Source: Brachycybe producta (lineage: Eukaryota > Arthropoda > Diplopoda > Playtdesmida > Andrognathidae). From it: a stretch of 64,000 nucleotides of DNA. Positions 10,688 to 22,502 of the stretch are shown here, one piece after another. Position numbers and translations under genes: made by a program. The notes under the pieces were generated by a model. It saw only the letters and a list, made by a program, of their open reading frames with translations, did no database searches and was not told where the DNA came from. Within the stretch, counting starts at the first letter, position 1. The number at the start of each line of letters is the position of its first letter. Location of the stretch: positions 124,001-188,000 of the forward strand of contig JAUPFP010000097.1 in assembly GCA_036925085.1 (NCBI GenBank), read 5' to 3'.

Positions 10688-10770
10688 CTAGTGACGTCAA
10701 AATGATGTCACACTAAGCAGTATGTTGACATATACGGCGTTATCTGTGACGTAATTCTAACGTCATAAGT
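10688..10770. promoter_or_regulatory. Cluster of CRE-like motifs
   Basis: Within about 80 bp there are TGACGTCA (10692-10699), ATGATGTCAC (10702-10711), TGACGTAA (10747-10754) and AACGTCAT (10759-10766). A cluster of ATF/CREB-type sites can mark an enhancer. Other TGACGTCA sites in this window are carried by repeats, so this may also be a transposon remnant. Confidence 0.25.
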
Positions 10771-13197
10771 GCGTTATAGCCGTGTGGGCCTAACTTAGAC
10801 TTTTCAAAAAAGACGACGCACAATCTGACTTAGTACAAATACTACGTTGCTTAACGCTCCTTGCGTTTTACAAGATGATTGCTCCCCCCCCCACTCACTC
10901 ACACTATTGGATACGAATAATTACTGTGTTTTTGTCTGCTATATACTTGGAAAAACAGTTATTATTTGAACGAAGTTTTATGATGCATTTCAATGTTTGT
11001 GTTTACAAAAACAAATTTTATTTTTTGTCCTTTTAAAAATAGATATCTTTTCAATAAGAAAAAGGCATTTGGTACAAATTGCCATTCTGTAAAGGAAGTT
11101 GAATATAGCCTATGTAGATTGGTTTGTATTTTACATTCTCATGTTTGAACAACTTCAATCGAATCATTATGTGCTGATTTAATGCCGAGTTAGGGATTTT
11201 TCACACACACATTGTCTAGTATTTGTGCAGAATAACTGAATTTTCACTTGAGTGAAATTTACTTTGGCCATGTTCCAAAAATGTTATTTGTTTAACTGTC
11301 TGCCGCATTATCTGTATATGTTATAGGCATATTTTTTTTCCGCACATGGAGTCGAATCATTCACTACTACTACTACTACTATGGATGGCCACTCATGGCA
11401 TAATTACAGCGATTCTATTATGATTATTCACAATTCAGTTATGTATATATCTACAATAGTATTGTGAATATATACATAATTAAATCATGCATATCTAAAT
11501 TTGATTTGCAGATATCAATTATGGACTAAGCTTATTCATAAGTGAGCCGTCTTTACATGTACGGCCTTCCAGGATGATTCGATCACAAGTACTGAAAAAA
11601 GTGCGCCTTATGTATTATAGTTTCCACTGGGCAAAAACCGGGTTCTATGAAAATATCAGCAGGTTAAAAAATGACAGTTTGCCATTGTGAAATGTGCTAA
11701 TAACGCATGTTTCCAATAGTAAACTACAGTACAACCGTTGCCCCCACCTTATTCACTATAATGGTTTGCTTTATTACCTTTTGTCAGGTCAATTGAAATG
11801 ATGTAAAACTAGTTAAATCTAACCTACGTATAATTAAAATGCTATATATTACCTGAATTGATGAATAAATGTAGAAAAAGTGTTAAAAAAGACACTCCTT
11901 CACTAATATCGAAGATAAATGTAACAATGACGGCCACAACCTTAGTGTTGCTCCTTTTTAAAGAGGGCGTTACAACGTTGCAGAGCTATTAACCAACAAT
12001 GTGAGTTTACGAGTGTGTCCATTAATTATGCAAGGTATATACCAAAGTGACAGTGTGTGTAAAGAAGTTGTTGTCTAATTGTTTTATCGCTGTGTAGAAG
12101 AACATAATTGATATCACTGACAAAATAGGCCTGTAACTTGTTTGTTCATTACTCAAGAGCATATGGTTTAACAACAATACCTCAAGTGCTTGTAATCGCG
12201 GTTATTGTTTGTTGTACAGAAGTTATGAAGAACACTTTGTAGGGCTGGTCTGCTCAGGACTGGTTTTGGTCCTATTTTTGGAGCAAACATACTGGATCTT
12301 GTATTGTTGCAAGTGGAGTCTCCTAACATGTGAAAATTTGCGTGCATTTGAATGATGCATAATTTATAATAATAGTTGCTGTCCAAAGCAGACCTGCTTT
12401 GATTCAGTTTTGCACTGTTTGTAACATCAATAAAGCACACAGAACTGCAAAAAAATAAAAGAAAACCAAATAAATGATCATGAGATTTTTCATTAGACAG
12501 GAAATTTCAGAGTAATACAAACATGGCGGGCGCCATTGCGACTTGAAATACACATGATTTTTAACCAAACTTTCATAAAAAAAACGAATACTTTATTAAC
12601 CGTAATACACATTGCGATGCAGTGCTGCACTGCGTTACAGGGTCTCAATGTATGCTAAGGCTTGTCATCTTCCTTTTGGATAAATTGCTTAGATTTAAGG
12701 ATTTATTGCATGGTCGTCATTTCTCATAAATAGTTATAACTTATGAGTTATGACCAAAGCTGGGAAATTCGGGAACAAAGAATTGTGCCAAATTCGGGGG
12801 AGGCTCACAAGCTTTCGTAATATTTTCTTGAATTGGAGATTTTATAGTTGAAGTAAGTTATATATGCTTGATGCAGCGAAAAACTCTAAATTAACAACAA
12901 CAACAAAAAACACGACAACTTTGAAAACAAACTGAAAATTAGTAATAAAAGTGTAAAATCGAGTTGCAACCGGGAATTCGGGAATAAAACCTGATTTTCA
13001 GGAATTGAGGAGCAGCAACAACACCTTATTTTCGAGAAATTCGGGATTTTAATTATGAGTGCAATTAACTTAGTTGTAGGCAAGTATTGTAATGCACTTT
13101 AATTCCAAATGTTAGGCCTACTTGATGAGCGAAAAACATCACTTAACTAGTGGGGTAACCCGTCATAAATGACGGGAGCAAAATTTACACACAATTG
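10771..13197. other. Long unassigned AT-rich stretch
   Basis: No gene or clear transposon boundary was recognised. An (ACT)n tract lies at about 11364-11381. GAATTCGGGAATAA and related GGGAAATTCGGG words near 12760 and 12970-13045 suggest an old repeat. Minus-strand frames at 12168-12440 and 12886-13083 have no recognisable domain. Confidence 0.45.
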
Positions 13198-13306
13198 TGC
13201 GCATGCGCGTCGTTTTTTCTTTTTTTTTTTACTCTTTTCATTTCAATTTTATTCTCCCCCCCCCCTTCTACACTTTCCAACTTCTTCCCCTCACCCCCTC
13301 CCACTT

Positions 13307-13338
<32 letters not shown>
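13198..13338. promoter_or_regulatory. Second NRF1-type palindrome next to a long pyrimidine tract
   Basis: TGCGCATGCGCG at 13198-13209 is identical to the site at 203-214. It is followed by T- and C-rich sequence with (CT)n at about 13313-13338. Just upstream CCCGTCATAAATGACGGG (about 13158-13175) is palindromic. An alternative promoter is possible, but no exon with a donor follows. All open frames here come from the pyrimidine tract. Confidence 0.25.
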
Positions 13339-14036
13339 TCCCCCCTTCTACAGTTTCCAAAGGAAGAGTTCAACATATAGTTGACCTTGAAAAAAAACCG
13401 GTTCATTTATTTAAATTTATATAAATTCTGACATGCTTCAAAATTCAATGGTTTTGTTACTCCACACACACACACATACACAGACCTGGGAAATATATAT
13501 AAAAATGATTGCTCCTTTTATATAAAACCACCAAACACGTTGTTTTGAGGGCTATTTTTTTCTGCGATTTTGAAAACGGACGAAATGGCTGAATAGACTG
13601 AATGAATAATTTATTATATATGAATAAAACACTTGTTAAAGGAGTCTTATTCGTCTGTTTGTATTAATTTTCATATTATTTATTTGTCTTACGTCCAGTA
13701 GTTTTCAACGTGGTAATTGAGCTCAGTTTGAAGCCAAAATGTATTATTCATTTAGAATTCGTTTTGACGAAGCTTTTGTTTGTTTTGAGGATGAAAAGTT
13801 CTTTTTTATTAGGGTAATCATATCTCGAGAATAGTAATTTGAATGCAAATGATGACCACCCCCCCCCCCCCTTTAGGTTATGATATTCTTCTTTCAACTT
13901 GGTTACAATACTTCTAAATACAGGGTGGTGACACATTGAAAACTGCTTTACCATTTTATGTACTTTATTATTATTTAGTACTTTTACGAGTACCATTCAG
14001 CTTAGTTATTCTTTTTGTTAATTCAACTGTGTTTTT
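13339..14036. other. Unassigned DNA with CA and C tracts
   Basis: Contains a short (CA)n at about 13464-13474 and a poly-C at about 13858-13871. No gene was recognised. Confidence 0.5.
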
Positions 14037-14040
14037 TTAA

Positions 14041-14645
14041 AGTGGCGAATCACGCTGGCTGTTTTACTCGCAACATTCCGTGCAAAAAATAAAATTTAAG
14101 TTAAACATTGCTGTGAGTCTTGCAATGTTTTTTTGTTGTTTCAAAAACACGAAAATCAGCATTTTCTGTAAGACGGGTTTGCAAGACACCACTTTTTTAA
14201 GTCTTGCAAGAGTATTTTTATTGCATTGGTAATTTCAATTAATTCAGGAACAGACGGATGAACAGGATGAACATCATGGGTAAGCCTAAAACCTGAAACA
14301 GAATTCATATAGAAATGGATGAACACATAAACCGTACGATGAACCAAGGGATAAACACTATTAATATTAACATGGGGTGCAGAACACACAAATCATGTTT
14401 TAAATCGAATTAATTTTTTACATTCTCTGGGGCCGCGCCCCCCAGACCCCATGCAACAAACTTCAATTTAACGTGTAACCCCACCTAATAACCGATGTAT
14501 AAAAAAGTATAGCGTTCAATCCCATTCTATAAGCAGTTAGGTTTGGGTTTTGAAGTTACCTCCAAATGTTCATTGGTTAATCATTTTAATCCGTCCCGAA
14601 CACACTGCGGTGAATTTTGCTTAAATTTATAATCTTGATCGCCAC
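14041..14645. mobile_element. TTAA-1 MITE copy 2, split by a younger insertion
   Basis: The left end GTGGCGAATCACGCTGGC follows TTAA (14037-14040). The right end GATCGCCAC is followed by TTAG, one mismatch from TTAA. The interior matches 10010-10256, including TCTTGCAAGAGTATT and the ATTGGTAATT region. The match breaks at about 14247 and resumes at 14598, where a family G element is inserted. Confidence 0.7.
14256..14597. mobile_element. GATGAAC MITE, family G copy 3, nested in the TTAA-1 element
   Basis: Shares TAAGCCTAAAACCTGAAACA, the GGGGCCGCGCCCC palindrome and the ACCCCACCTAATAACCGATG segment with copy 2. The flanks GAACAGAC (14248-14255) and GAACACAC (14598-14605) match at 7 of 8 positions. 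The surrounding host sequence resumes exactly at the right flank, so this insertion is younger than its host. Confidence 0.75.
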
Positions 14646-15341
14646 TTAGCGATCAGCTCCGAAATTCTGAACTGAATAGGGATGATCAAAGATTTTTTTT
14701 TTTTATTATTTAAGATTATTATTATTATTAAAGATAATTATCAAAGATTAAAGAATGAGAAAGTTCTGTTTTTACTTTTCACCTTTTTGCAAAAGGTGTA
14801 ATTGTACGTTTTTGGTATAAACGCCAGAACTTAGGAAATGTTCCAAAAGTGTTTTTTTTTTCTTCCGAAAATTTGGATCGAAAGATCGATAAAAATGATT
14901 AACGACTTCGTGTGATGTTTTTTAAAAGGTCTTTTTATTCCTTTGTACTTTTGATTTGTTTTAACATATCTTAATATTTTTAATTTAGTTTTAAAACAAA
15001 AGCAATGAATAGTTAATTTTCAAATCAAATTTTAAAAGTTAATAATATAATTTTGAACTTCTTCAATTAAGGAAGTTTTTTTAAAAAAAAAATCAATCGA
15101 TTGAAATGTAGTTACACGTAACTTAGGCAAAAAAAACTTAGTACTTGAACCCTCTCTGAACAGGATTCGAAACATAGAAACATCTTTTTCAACGCTACTT
15201 AATAAAAAATAGTCTTTTTCGATATGGCAAAATTCGGTTATTTATCGATTTATGTAACTGCGACGAATACATTTATAAACGTGCCGCGTCGGCACACAAC
15301 TGTGTATAAATCGATAAATATAGGAATGTACTAGATGTAAA
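14646..15341. other. Unassigned very AT-rich DNA
   Basis: Contains an (ATT)n tract near 14712-14728 and many A/T homopolymers. No gene, RNA or repeat boundary was recognised. Confidence 0.5.
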
Positions 15342-15755
15342 GCCTCGTTTTCACAATGATAGTTTTCACGATAGTTGCTGTTATGACAGCAACTATCGCG
15401 AGAACTATCATCGTGCATACCACATGATAGTCACTATCACACTACATTATCTCGTTTGACTAGATAGTTGAAAGTAGGCCTACTGTCGCCATAGTAATAG
15501 TTGTTGAGTGACCGACCGCTTATAGGGAAATATCCACTTTGTAGGGAAATTTGACTTCTGGAGGGGGAAAGAGAGAGAGAGGCAACACTGTTGTTGACTC
15601 GAATGATATATCTGTGAAGTAGACGTCACACTGTCATGTGACAAAACTATCACGTTACTTCAAGACATGTAGACAGTTGCTATCGTGAGAGTGAACTATC
15701 GCAACTTTCATGACAACTACTCTCACGAATGAACTATCACTTGTGAAAACGAGGC
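15342..15755 (+). mobile_element. GCCTCGTTTTCAC-ended MITE, family TTAA-5 copy 1
   Basis: The termini GCCTCGTTTTCAC and GTGAAAACGAGGC are inverted. The interior is built from repeated ACTATC/GATAGT words, such as GATAGTTGCTGTTATGACAG, giving extensive self-complementarity. Flanks are TAAA (left) and TTAA (right). A second copy in opposite orientation is at 40287-40696. Confidence 0.78.
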
Positions 15756-16375
15756 TTAAGAACCGTATTGAGAGCGTTCAATTTGAAGTGACAGGTTTCT
15801 CTCTCTTGAATTTGGGCCGTAGTATATGTTCCTTTTTTTATGAATTGTAGTAATTGGTTGTTACTACTTTACTAGGGAGTTTCTGTAATTTTATATAAAT
15901 TTGTTGTAATTTAGTTTTTTTTCTCTTGTTCTGCTGTGGTCGTCGGTCGGTTGGATGGAAACAATTGAAGGAAAACGGTGAATGAACTTCAATGTTGTTA
16001 ATATTGGTTTAGAAAAAAATAATAGAACAGAAATAAAAGCGCTCATCGGTGTCTCTTTCTCGGTGTCTGTCTACAATTAGGTGAATTTTTTTTTTTTACT
16101 TCATAAATTATGAAGACATCGAACTGTGTTCGTTGTTGTTGTCATCATCCAACTTGGTTATTATGAAGAGTATATATTAAGGTGGATGACTTAAGAATGA
16201 ATACATACAACAGTACTTTATAGCTGCATTTTTATAGCCTACATTTTGATGTAGGCCTACTTTTCGACTCTTTCGGTTAGATAGGCACAAGCCAATAAGT
16301 TATTAAATTCTGCTCGATATTGAAATATTAAAACGAAGGAATCGTGTTCTTGTTTCTTCATCTAAAAAAAAAAGT
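15756..16375. other. Unassigned AT-rich DNA
   Basis: CTTGAATTTGGGCC near 15807 resembles a single family S terminus without its partner. No gene was recognised. Confidence 0.4.
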
Positions 16376-16576
16376 ATGCTAATGCTTTCTGCACGACGTT
16401 CTTTTGAAAGCAAACGGTTGCTTCCGGTTTATAGGACTTCTAGTAGTGAGACTCTGTTCAAATTCCAACCACATTTTGATGATATTTCTAACGCGGCAAT
16501 CGACAGTTTTGATTTTGATTCTTTTAAACCTTGTACAGTGCTTCGTATGGACTATTCTTTCCGTCTTCCAGTTCAG
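16376..16576 (+). CDS. Weak candidate exon of unknown product
   Basis: An ATG-initiated frame of 67 codons ends in CAG at 16574-16576, followed by GTCTGT, a possible donor in phase 0. The peptide is compositionally plausible (Asp, Ser and Phe rich, for example a DSFDFDSF segment) and its codons favour T or A at the third position. Against it: a 105-codon frame is also open on the opposite strand, no family is recognised, the AG at 16373-16374 would put the frame out of phase with the first exon, and the frame stops two codons after the putative donor. It could be an initial exon, a transposon coding relic or chance. Confidence 0.2.
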
Positions 16577-16813
16577 GTCTGTTGTAAATAAATGTAGCCA
16601 GCTGTTATCGAGTAGAAAAAAAACCCCTCCTATGTCTTTAGTTTTTAATTGGGAACTTCTTTGCTCAAACTTTTGCGAAAAAGTCTGACCAAACATTTCC
16701 TAATTGGTGACATTTCAGATGAAACTGAAAATTTCGCTCTTGTGGAAAATGAAGAAGTTTCTGTGGTTTTTTGAAAAACCGAGTCACTGGTTGTGAGCCA
16801 TATAGGCCTACAG

Positions 16814-17132
16814 CAAGCATGCCAAACAAACGGGCCAATTAAACAAGGTCTAAGTTTATGTGGGCCGCAAAAAAAAAAACAAAAACTTCCATTTTATAGA
16901 AAACGTAAAAAGAACAAGGACAACGGTAAAATGAATGTTTTCTTCCTGACACTTGGCATCTCTTCTCTGCTACAATCTTTCCTACTTCGGGGGGGGGGGG
17001 GGAAATCTTGTTCGCAGTGATTACTTTCACAACTGATCCAAGTTGAATGTCAGCAATCCTGGATCTGACATAGGCTGGGCCGCAAAGTTATTCGTTGTGG
17101 GCAGCATGCGGGCCGCAAGTTTGACATGCTTG
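16814..17132. mobile_element. hAT-type MITE, family H1 copy 3
   Basis: The termini CAAGCATGCCAAAC and GTTTGACATGCTTG are inverted. Flanks GCCTACAG (16806-16813) and GCCTACAC (17133-17140) match at 7 of 8, a decayed 8-bp hAT duplication. A poly-G run (16989-17002) interrupts the body. Open frames are incidental. Confidence 0.85.
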
Positions 17133-17140
17133 GCCTACAC

Positions 17141-18132
17141 TGTACAAAGAAAAGTAGGTTTGACAGTCCAAAAGCTTGATCGTACTTTTTAGTTTTGCAA
17201 AAGTGACGGCTTCCGGCTTGGATGTGTACAAAGTTATTTCGTTTTAGTTTTTTTTTTTGACACTTTGTTTTTAGTAGGCCATATGTGGATCTAGCATAAT
17301 AATGCCTTCCCATTTTCTCAGTTAATTCATTGTAAAGCAAGATAATTTAAATTAATACTCTTATGGACAAAAGCTGCACAAACAGTTCAGAAGGTTATTA
17401 CTTGCCAGTGGTGGGTTATACTGACAGTTGTTATAGGCCTACATATTTTAACAACCTCTGCCTAAGGTTTTTTTTATGTCTGTGGGCATTTTTTTTTTTA
17501 GAAAAAAAGCAATCGTCGTCAACTTCACTTTCTGTGAAAACAGTGTAATTATATGGCAGGTGTCGTGTGTTTTTAAAGTTTTGTGCTGATGACAAATTAC
17601 ATCTTATATAATATTCTGAAATTTTCGATGCTATATGGGTGATTTTTATTAAGTTGTCTCCTCGTTATCGGCTCACATTGAATGCGTACCGTAGTCTAGT
17701 TGGAACATTTATCTGTTTGCATGTGTGTGTGTGTGTGTGTGGTATTGTTGGAATTCCCTATACATTTTCTTTTGCTTTTAGTCTTCATTTGCAGTTTGCA
17801 CCTGTCGTTTGGCTCAAGTTCTGTTTTTCTCTCTTTCTGTTACGTGCGGCACATATTTAAACAGTTGTTGCAAGGACACACACGGGATTCAAACAACAAA
17901 ATTGCAAATACGATGAGAAATAGCAATGACGTGTTATATATTTATATTGAATTATTATTAATGAAATTAGGCGGCTATTTTTGTTATTATAAAGCGGTTA
18001 CTATTAGGCCTACAGCAAGGTTCACTTCAAATATGCCCTGCAATGTGATAATACTGTTGCTGGTCTTGCATAACTTGCAGGAAACGATTCACGTTGTTTT
18101 TTCTTCTTCAAGATTCTATGCAAGATTTTAAG
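17141..18132. other. Unassigned DNA with GT microsatellite
   Basis: (GT)n lies at about 17724-17741 and drives the 143-codon frame at 17700-18131. That frame has no recognisable domain. TAGGCCTAC words recur here, as elsewhere in the window, without larger context. Confidence 0.5.
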
Positions 18133-18296
18133 TAGGGATGGGCCATTTGAATCCTCGAATTTCGCGAATCTTGAAAAAGATTCCAGATTCGAAAACTCGA
18201 ATCTTCGCGCCTTTTCGAATCTTTCGAATCCTGACCTAAAAAAACTGTTGAAAACTTTGGTAAAATTAGTTTTCACTCCATTGACGTTCAATAGAA
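18133..18296 (+). mobile_element. TAGGGATGGGCC-ended element, family E copy 1, truncated
   Basis: Begins TAGGGATGGGCCATTTGAAT and carries repeated CGAATCTT and TTCGAATC words. It matches 44047-44213 and the reverse complement of the right end of the window. It stops at about 18296, just after the ATTGACGTTCAATAGAAGCG segment, where an H1 element begins. The other half is missing. Confidence 0.65.
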
Positions 18297-18440
18297 GCGT
18301 TCACTTAACAAAAAAACAAAAACTTCAATTTTTATAGAAACATAGGTTTATTTCGAAAAGTACAGTAGAAAAAAGAACAAAAACAATAGATTGTTACTTT
18401 AGAAATGTAATAACGGCAGCACAAAATGAGAATTATAATT

Positions 18441-18810
18441 CAGAGTGTCCATAAAGTTTTTCCCTGACGAATGGCAACTTCTAATTGGTTTGTTGTGTGA
18501 TTCGTCGTTGAAAATGTGACGTCAGACTACATAACCAACCAATTAGAAGTTGCGTTCGTCATAAAAAGGGCGGAGCCAACTTCTGTTCATCCCGTTTTCT
18601 AATTGCCTGTCCACAAAACACATTGTGCTTTCTCCTGCAACGACGTCATTTTGTTTTTGGTGACCGCAGCGCCGCCTGGACTGTTTACGGAGGCTGGAAA
18701 AACCGGGCAGGAAAACGAGCTACAAATAGGTGAAAACCGTTTTCTTGTACTTTGCATAGTTTGTGTACAGTGGATTTTTGTAATCAAGGAAAGACTTTAT
18801 GGACACACTG
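18441..18810. mobile_element. TIR element with CAGNGTGTCCATAAAGT ends, nested in H1
   Basis: CAGAGTGTCCATAAAGTTTT on the left and AAAGACTTTATGGACACACTG on the right form a terminal inverted repeat of about 25 bp. TA follows the right end, as in Tc1/mariner-type insertions; the left flank is TT. The interior holds a family B MITE. This gives a three-layer nest: B inside this element inside H1. Confidence 0.6.
18467..18612. mobile_element. Family B MITE copy 1 (GGGCGGAGCC)
   Basis: Two inverted copies of GGCAACTTCTAATTGG flank a TGACGTCAGACTACATAACC core. The right end runs through CATAAAAAGGGCGGAGCC to CTAATTGCCTGT. The left outer arm is missing. It matches 43396-43602 and, in the outer parts, 24429-24563. 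Confidence 0.6.
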
Positions 18811-18941
18811 TATATTTCAAAGGTGAGAAAAAGTAGTTTAAAAATTAAGCTACGAAATGTTTATTAAAACTTTTGTTCCATTCCGTTATATAGGCTGAGT
18901 CGCAAATATATTCGTTGTGGGCCGCGAGTTTGACATGCTTG

Positions 18942-20265
18942 GGTTGTTACGCTATTGTTATTGTGGTTGTGTGTTGGCTATTATGTGTGCTGGGCATTTA
19001 TATTATTTAGACGGTACTGTCCAAATACGAGGGTGGATTAATTTAAATCAACTTTTAATCAACGTGTTTTTGATTTTTTTTTTCTCTCGTGAAATGAGTT
19101 TATTATAATAAGTGTGCTTGACAGGTGAATAAACAGATGGACCACTTGGTTGTCTTGCTTGGATTTTCAGTTAATAACAGAGCAATTTTATCAAATTTTA
19201 AATTATTGAAAAAAGTCTTGATTTAAATTCAACAAAAAATCTAATTTCGTTTATCTTCTTTATAAATCCTGATTTTTATCCGCCCTGCAAAATAATAATA
19301 CCCAGTACGAAGAAGTAAGAAAAAAAAAAGTTCATCGTTAGCCTTTTTATTCAGACTAGAGCTTGTTAGAGTTTAGCTGTTAACTGCAGGACGACATTAG
19401 TTCGCTCCATTTAGTCCCCGCTTATCCTTTATTTGTAGTTTATAAACTGCGTCTTGTGCTTTTCAGTATTGCAGTTTGCATTTAAATTAGTTACAAGACG
19501 AAATGAAGAAATCGATTTTTGCTCAGATTTTTCTTTCTTTCTTATTTAACAGTGTTATAAGTTATGTATGTCTAAAAACAATTGATTGTCATTTAGTGGA
19601 AAAGCGGATCATTTTGCTTTGCACAATGTGTCTGATGAGGACGATGAGGAGAATGATGGAAACGATCAATGCACGCAAACACAAATGTTGTACGCACAAG
19701 TGGTTTATGTTTGTGTCAGATAGAAAAGATATGTGATGCAAATAATGGCTAGGGGAAAGAACCCCCCCCCCCCTCCCCCCTCCCCCACCCAAATACATTA
19801 TTGTTCAATGACGGCAACAGCGACATCATCATTGATTATTTCAATGATAAGTGTATATTATCCGTCTACAATGTAATTTCTTTACGTCTTTTAGTATAGT
19901 TCCTTCATGGAAATTGAATTTTGTTTTTGTTGCTTCATTGAATTCTAGTTTCATCTCTAATGATGTAGGGCCTACTAAGTTATGAAATAAATACGGATGG
20001 ACTTTTTTTTAAAAAAAAAAGTGGGGCGCAGTTAGTTAAGCTAAGGCCTCATGTCATCACATGCTTAAAAAAATATTACTGAAAACAGAAACGAAAACGA
20101 CAATGTTTTACATTTTATGTCACTGTTGCAGTTTCTGTGACGTGTACAAGTAATCCCACTTGCACAACGAAAAACCTCAACAGAAATCGTAAAAATAGCT
20201 CCCTCTATTGGTATGAAGGACAATAAATACGTTAACAAAAATATAGGAAGATAGAGAGGGGTGGA
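18942..20265. other. Unassigned DNA with poly-C tract
   Basis: Contains a C-rich run at about 19761-19790 and A/T homopolymers. Short frames at 19503-19736 and elsewhere have no recognisable domain. No repeat boundary was established. Confidence 0.45.
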
Positions 20266-20274
20266 TGCGGCATA

Positions 20275-20468
20275 CAGGCATCTGTAGACAGCTTCAGTAT
20301 TTCTTTGGCTCCGCTATTTTATGGGCGTCAAACCAAATAGCAACCAATTAGAAATAAAAAAGGGTGGGGCCTGTGACATCAGACCCAGTAACAAACCAAT
20401 TAGAAATTGATGACTTTCATAAAAGGGTTGAGCCAAAGAAATTCTGAAGCTGTCTATATATGCCTTTG
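20275..20468. mobile_element. Family A MITE copy 1 (CAGGCATCTG ends) with 8-9 bp target duplication
   Basis: Starts CAGGCATCTGTAGACAGC and ends GCTGTCTATATATGCCTTTG, an imperfect inverted terminus. Inner symmetry comes from AACCAATTAGAAAT and its inverted partner. TGCGGCATA flanks both sides (20266-20274 and 20469-20477). Three copies lie within 4.1 kb (also 21989 and 24188). Confidence 0.82.
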
Positions 20469-20477
20469 TGCGGCATA

Positions 20478-21979
20478 CCAGTGACCCTTGCCATGGCCTC
20501 ATTTCTGGTAACCCTTCTTATTGATTGCTTTTCCAACAAAAACTGTAAATTGAAGGGGAAAAAAAAAGCTGAAACAATCTTAACGTTGTTTTTGTTTTCA
20601 GTTGTAAAACGAAATTTATGTTTTTTTTTTGGTTTTCCGCATGTGGAATCTTAGCTTTACATTATTTAGATCTATTTGAATGCCGAATAAAACTGCCAAA
20701 GTGGATAAATACAATTCTAATTTTTGTTATGAGCTGAGTACGATAAACTTTGTTGCGAACTTGCAACATATAATTCTTGTTATATCGTTATAAAGTGTAC
20801 GTTTCCCAAAAAACGAAAATAATTTTTCATGACATGTCAATGAAACAAACAGGAAAAGAAGAAATCATCAATATTGGTTCACTGGCATGTTTACACTCGT
20901 GTCAGGACTTCCACGAATGACTTTATTTGTGAAAGTGCTGCCACAAGTATGAATATGCTAGTGAATCAGTATTGGTGATTTCTTTGACTTGTGTCATTGA
21001 TATTCACCGGACAAGAAACATCCAAATACCACGGCTACTGGCCAATATTTGCACAACTGTACTGCTTTCACTTGTTGGAAAGTATCGGGAAGTGATAAAT
21101 ATTTGCCAAAACTATTTAGAAAAGAATTGAAAGATTGTGTTTTCATTCAAATTGGCTGAATAGATACGAACGTATTTATTATGCTTTTGTCTCCTGCACG
21201 CTATCACTGGAGTGGCTAAATGCTGTGCTCGTTAGGCGTTGTTGTTGTAACATTTGGACGCAAAAACTTCAAGCGAACGTTTTTTTTTAGAAACAAAAGT
21301 ATGAAAAAATTCAAAATTTTTTTAAAAACTGGAATGGTGAAAGATCGATTAATCTTAAGTTTTTCATGGCCAATATCTTAAAAAACAAGTTTTTTTTAAA
21401 TATAGTACGTGTACATGATTTAAAGATTTGTACATGTGTATCATGAAAAAAACGTTAGCATTATCACGAAACTATTCTAGTTTCTAATTCTATTCTCGTT
21501 CTCAAAACCGCAGGTGAGAGGAAGAGACCTCCTATAAAACATAGTAGTGACGCAGACGCGCCATCCTGGGTGGAAGGGTTTTAGTGAGTGTGCTCGAAAA
21601 CAAAATAAATATCTATTCAGCCACCCTAATTGTGGTTTAATAAAAATAACTGACTGCCAGTAACGTAACGTCCTTTTCCGGATTCTCAATTTGATTTGAC
21701 AAACAAAATCACGGTAGCGGGCATTACGCCGTTAACAAACTGTGGTGTAAAAATCCATCTTTAAAGGTAGCTTTGTTTGTCTAATGTAAGGTTTTTGATG
21801 AATTCAAATTAAGATTCAGGTAAGAGAGGGTTCACTCTGCGTTGGGAAATGCTTATTCTAAAGCTGTCATTGTCTCGGAAATATTAATATAAATAATTAT
21901 AATATACCGGTAATATTTTAATTATAATTGGATTGCATTTTTTTTTTACTCAAACAAGTAGACTTTTCGTGTGAAGCTT
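20478..21979. other. Unassigned AT-rich DNA
   Basis: No gene or bounded repeat was recognised. The stretch 20880-21070 contains CACTGGCATGTTTACACTCG, reminiscent of the TTCACACT ends of TTAA elements, but no matching partner was found. Confidence 0.45.
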
Positions 21980-21988
21980 ACCACACCA

Positions 21989-22186
21989 CAGGCATCTGTT
22001 GACAGCTTCAGAATTTCTTTGGGTCCGCCGTTTTATGGGCGTCAGACCACATATCAACCAATTAGAAATAAAAAGGGCGGGGTATGTGACATCAGACCCA
22101 GTAGAGTAACAAACCAATTAGAAATTGATGACGCTCATAAAAGGGCGGAGCCAAAGAAATTCTGAAGCTGTGTACAGATGCCTGTC
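21989..22186. mobile_element. Family A MITE copy 2, perfect 9-bp flank repeat
   Basis: Starts CAGGCATCTGTTGACAGC and ends ACAGATGCCTGTC. ACCACACCA flanks both sides (21980-21988 and 22187-22195). The inner GGGCGGAGCC and AACCAATTAGAAAT words match copies 1 and 3. Confidence 0.87.
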
Positions 22187-22502
22187 ACCACACCATCCAT
22201 GTATGAGAAAATAGAAATCGCAAATGTCGTGTATCAGAAGTCATGTTCAACATTATTGATATTTGTCGACTCTAATCCTGTTATTATTACATGTCCGGCT
22301 TTATTTTATGTAAATCGTTTTGCATTTAAACCTGAAATTATTTCAAATTGGCTTTTAGACTTGTAAGTTAAAATAGTTGGTTTCTATACAGGGTGTCCTA
22401 TCAATGCAAATTAAAAAAAAAACATTGGAAAACAATAGCTTTTATTCACAAACTTGCTCAATTATGTCTTGTCATTGTGCTTAATATACACAAATTACTG
22501 AC

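Larger units (their letters stand above)
18302..18941. mobile_element. hAT-type MITE, family H1 copy 4, 5' truncated and interrupted
   Basis: Sequence from 18309 to about 18388 (TAGGTTTATTTCGAAAAGTA and neighbours) and from about 18860 to 18941 (ending GAGTTTGACATGCTTG) matches H1 copies. The left terminus is missing. The middle is replaced by the inverted-repeat element at 18441-18810. Confidence 0.7.

Noticed and set aside
18567..18836. Open frame 18603-18836 as a small membrane protein
   Set aside because: It lies inside the nested TIR element and ends in its right terminal repeat.
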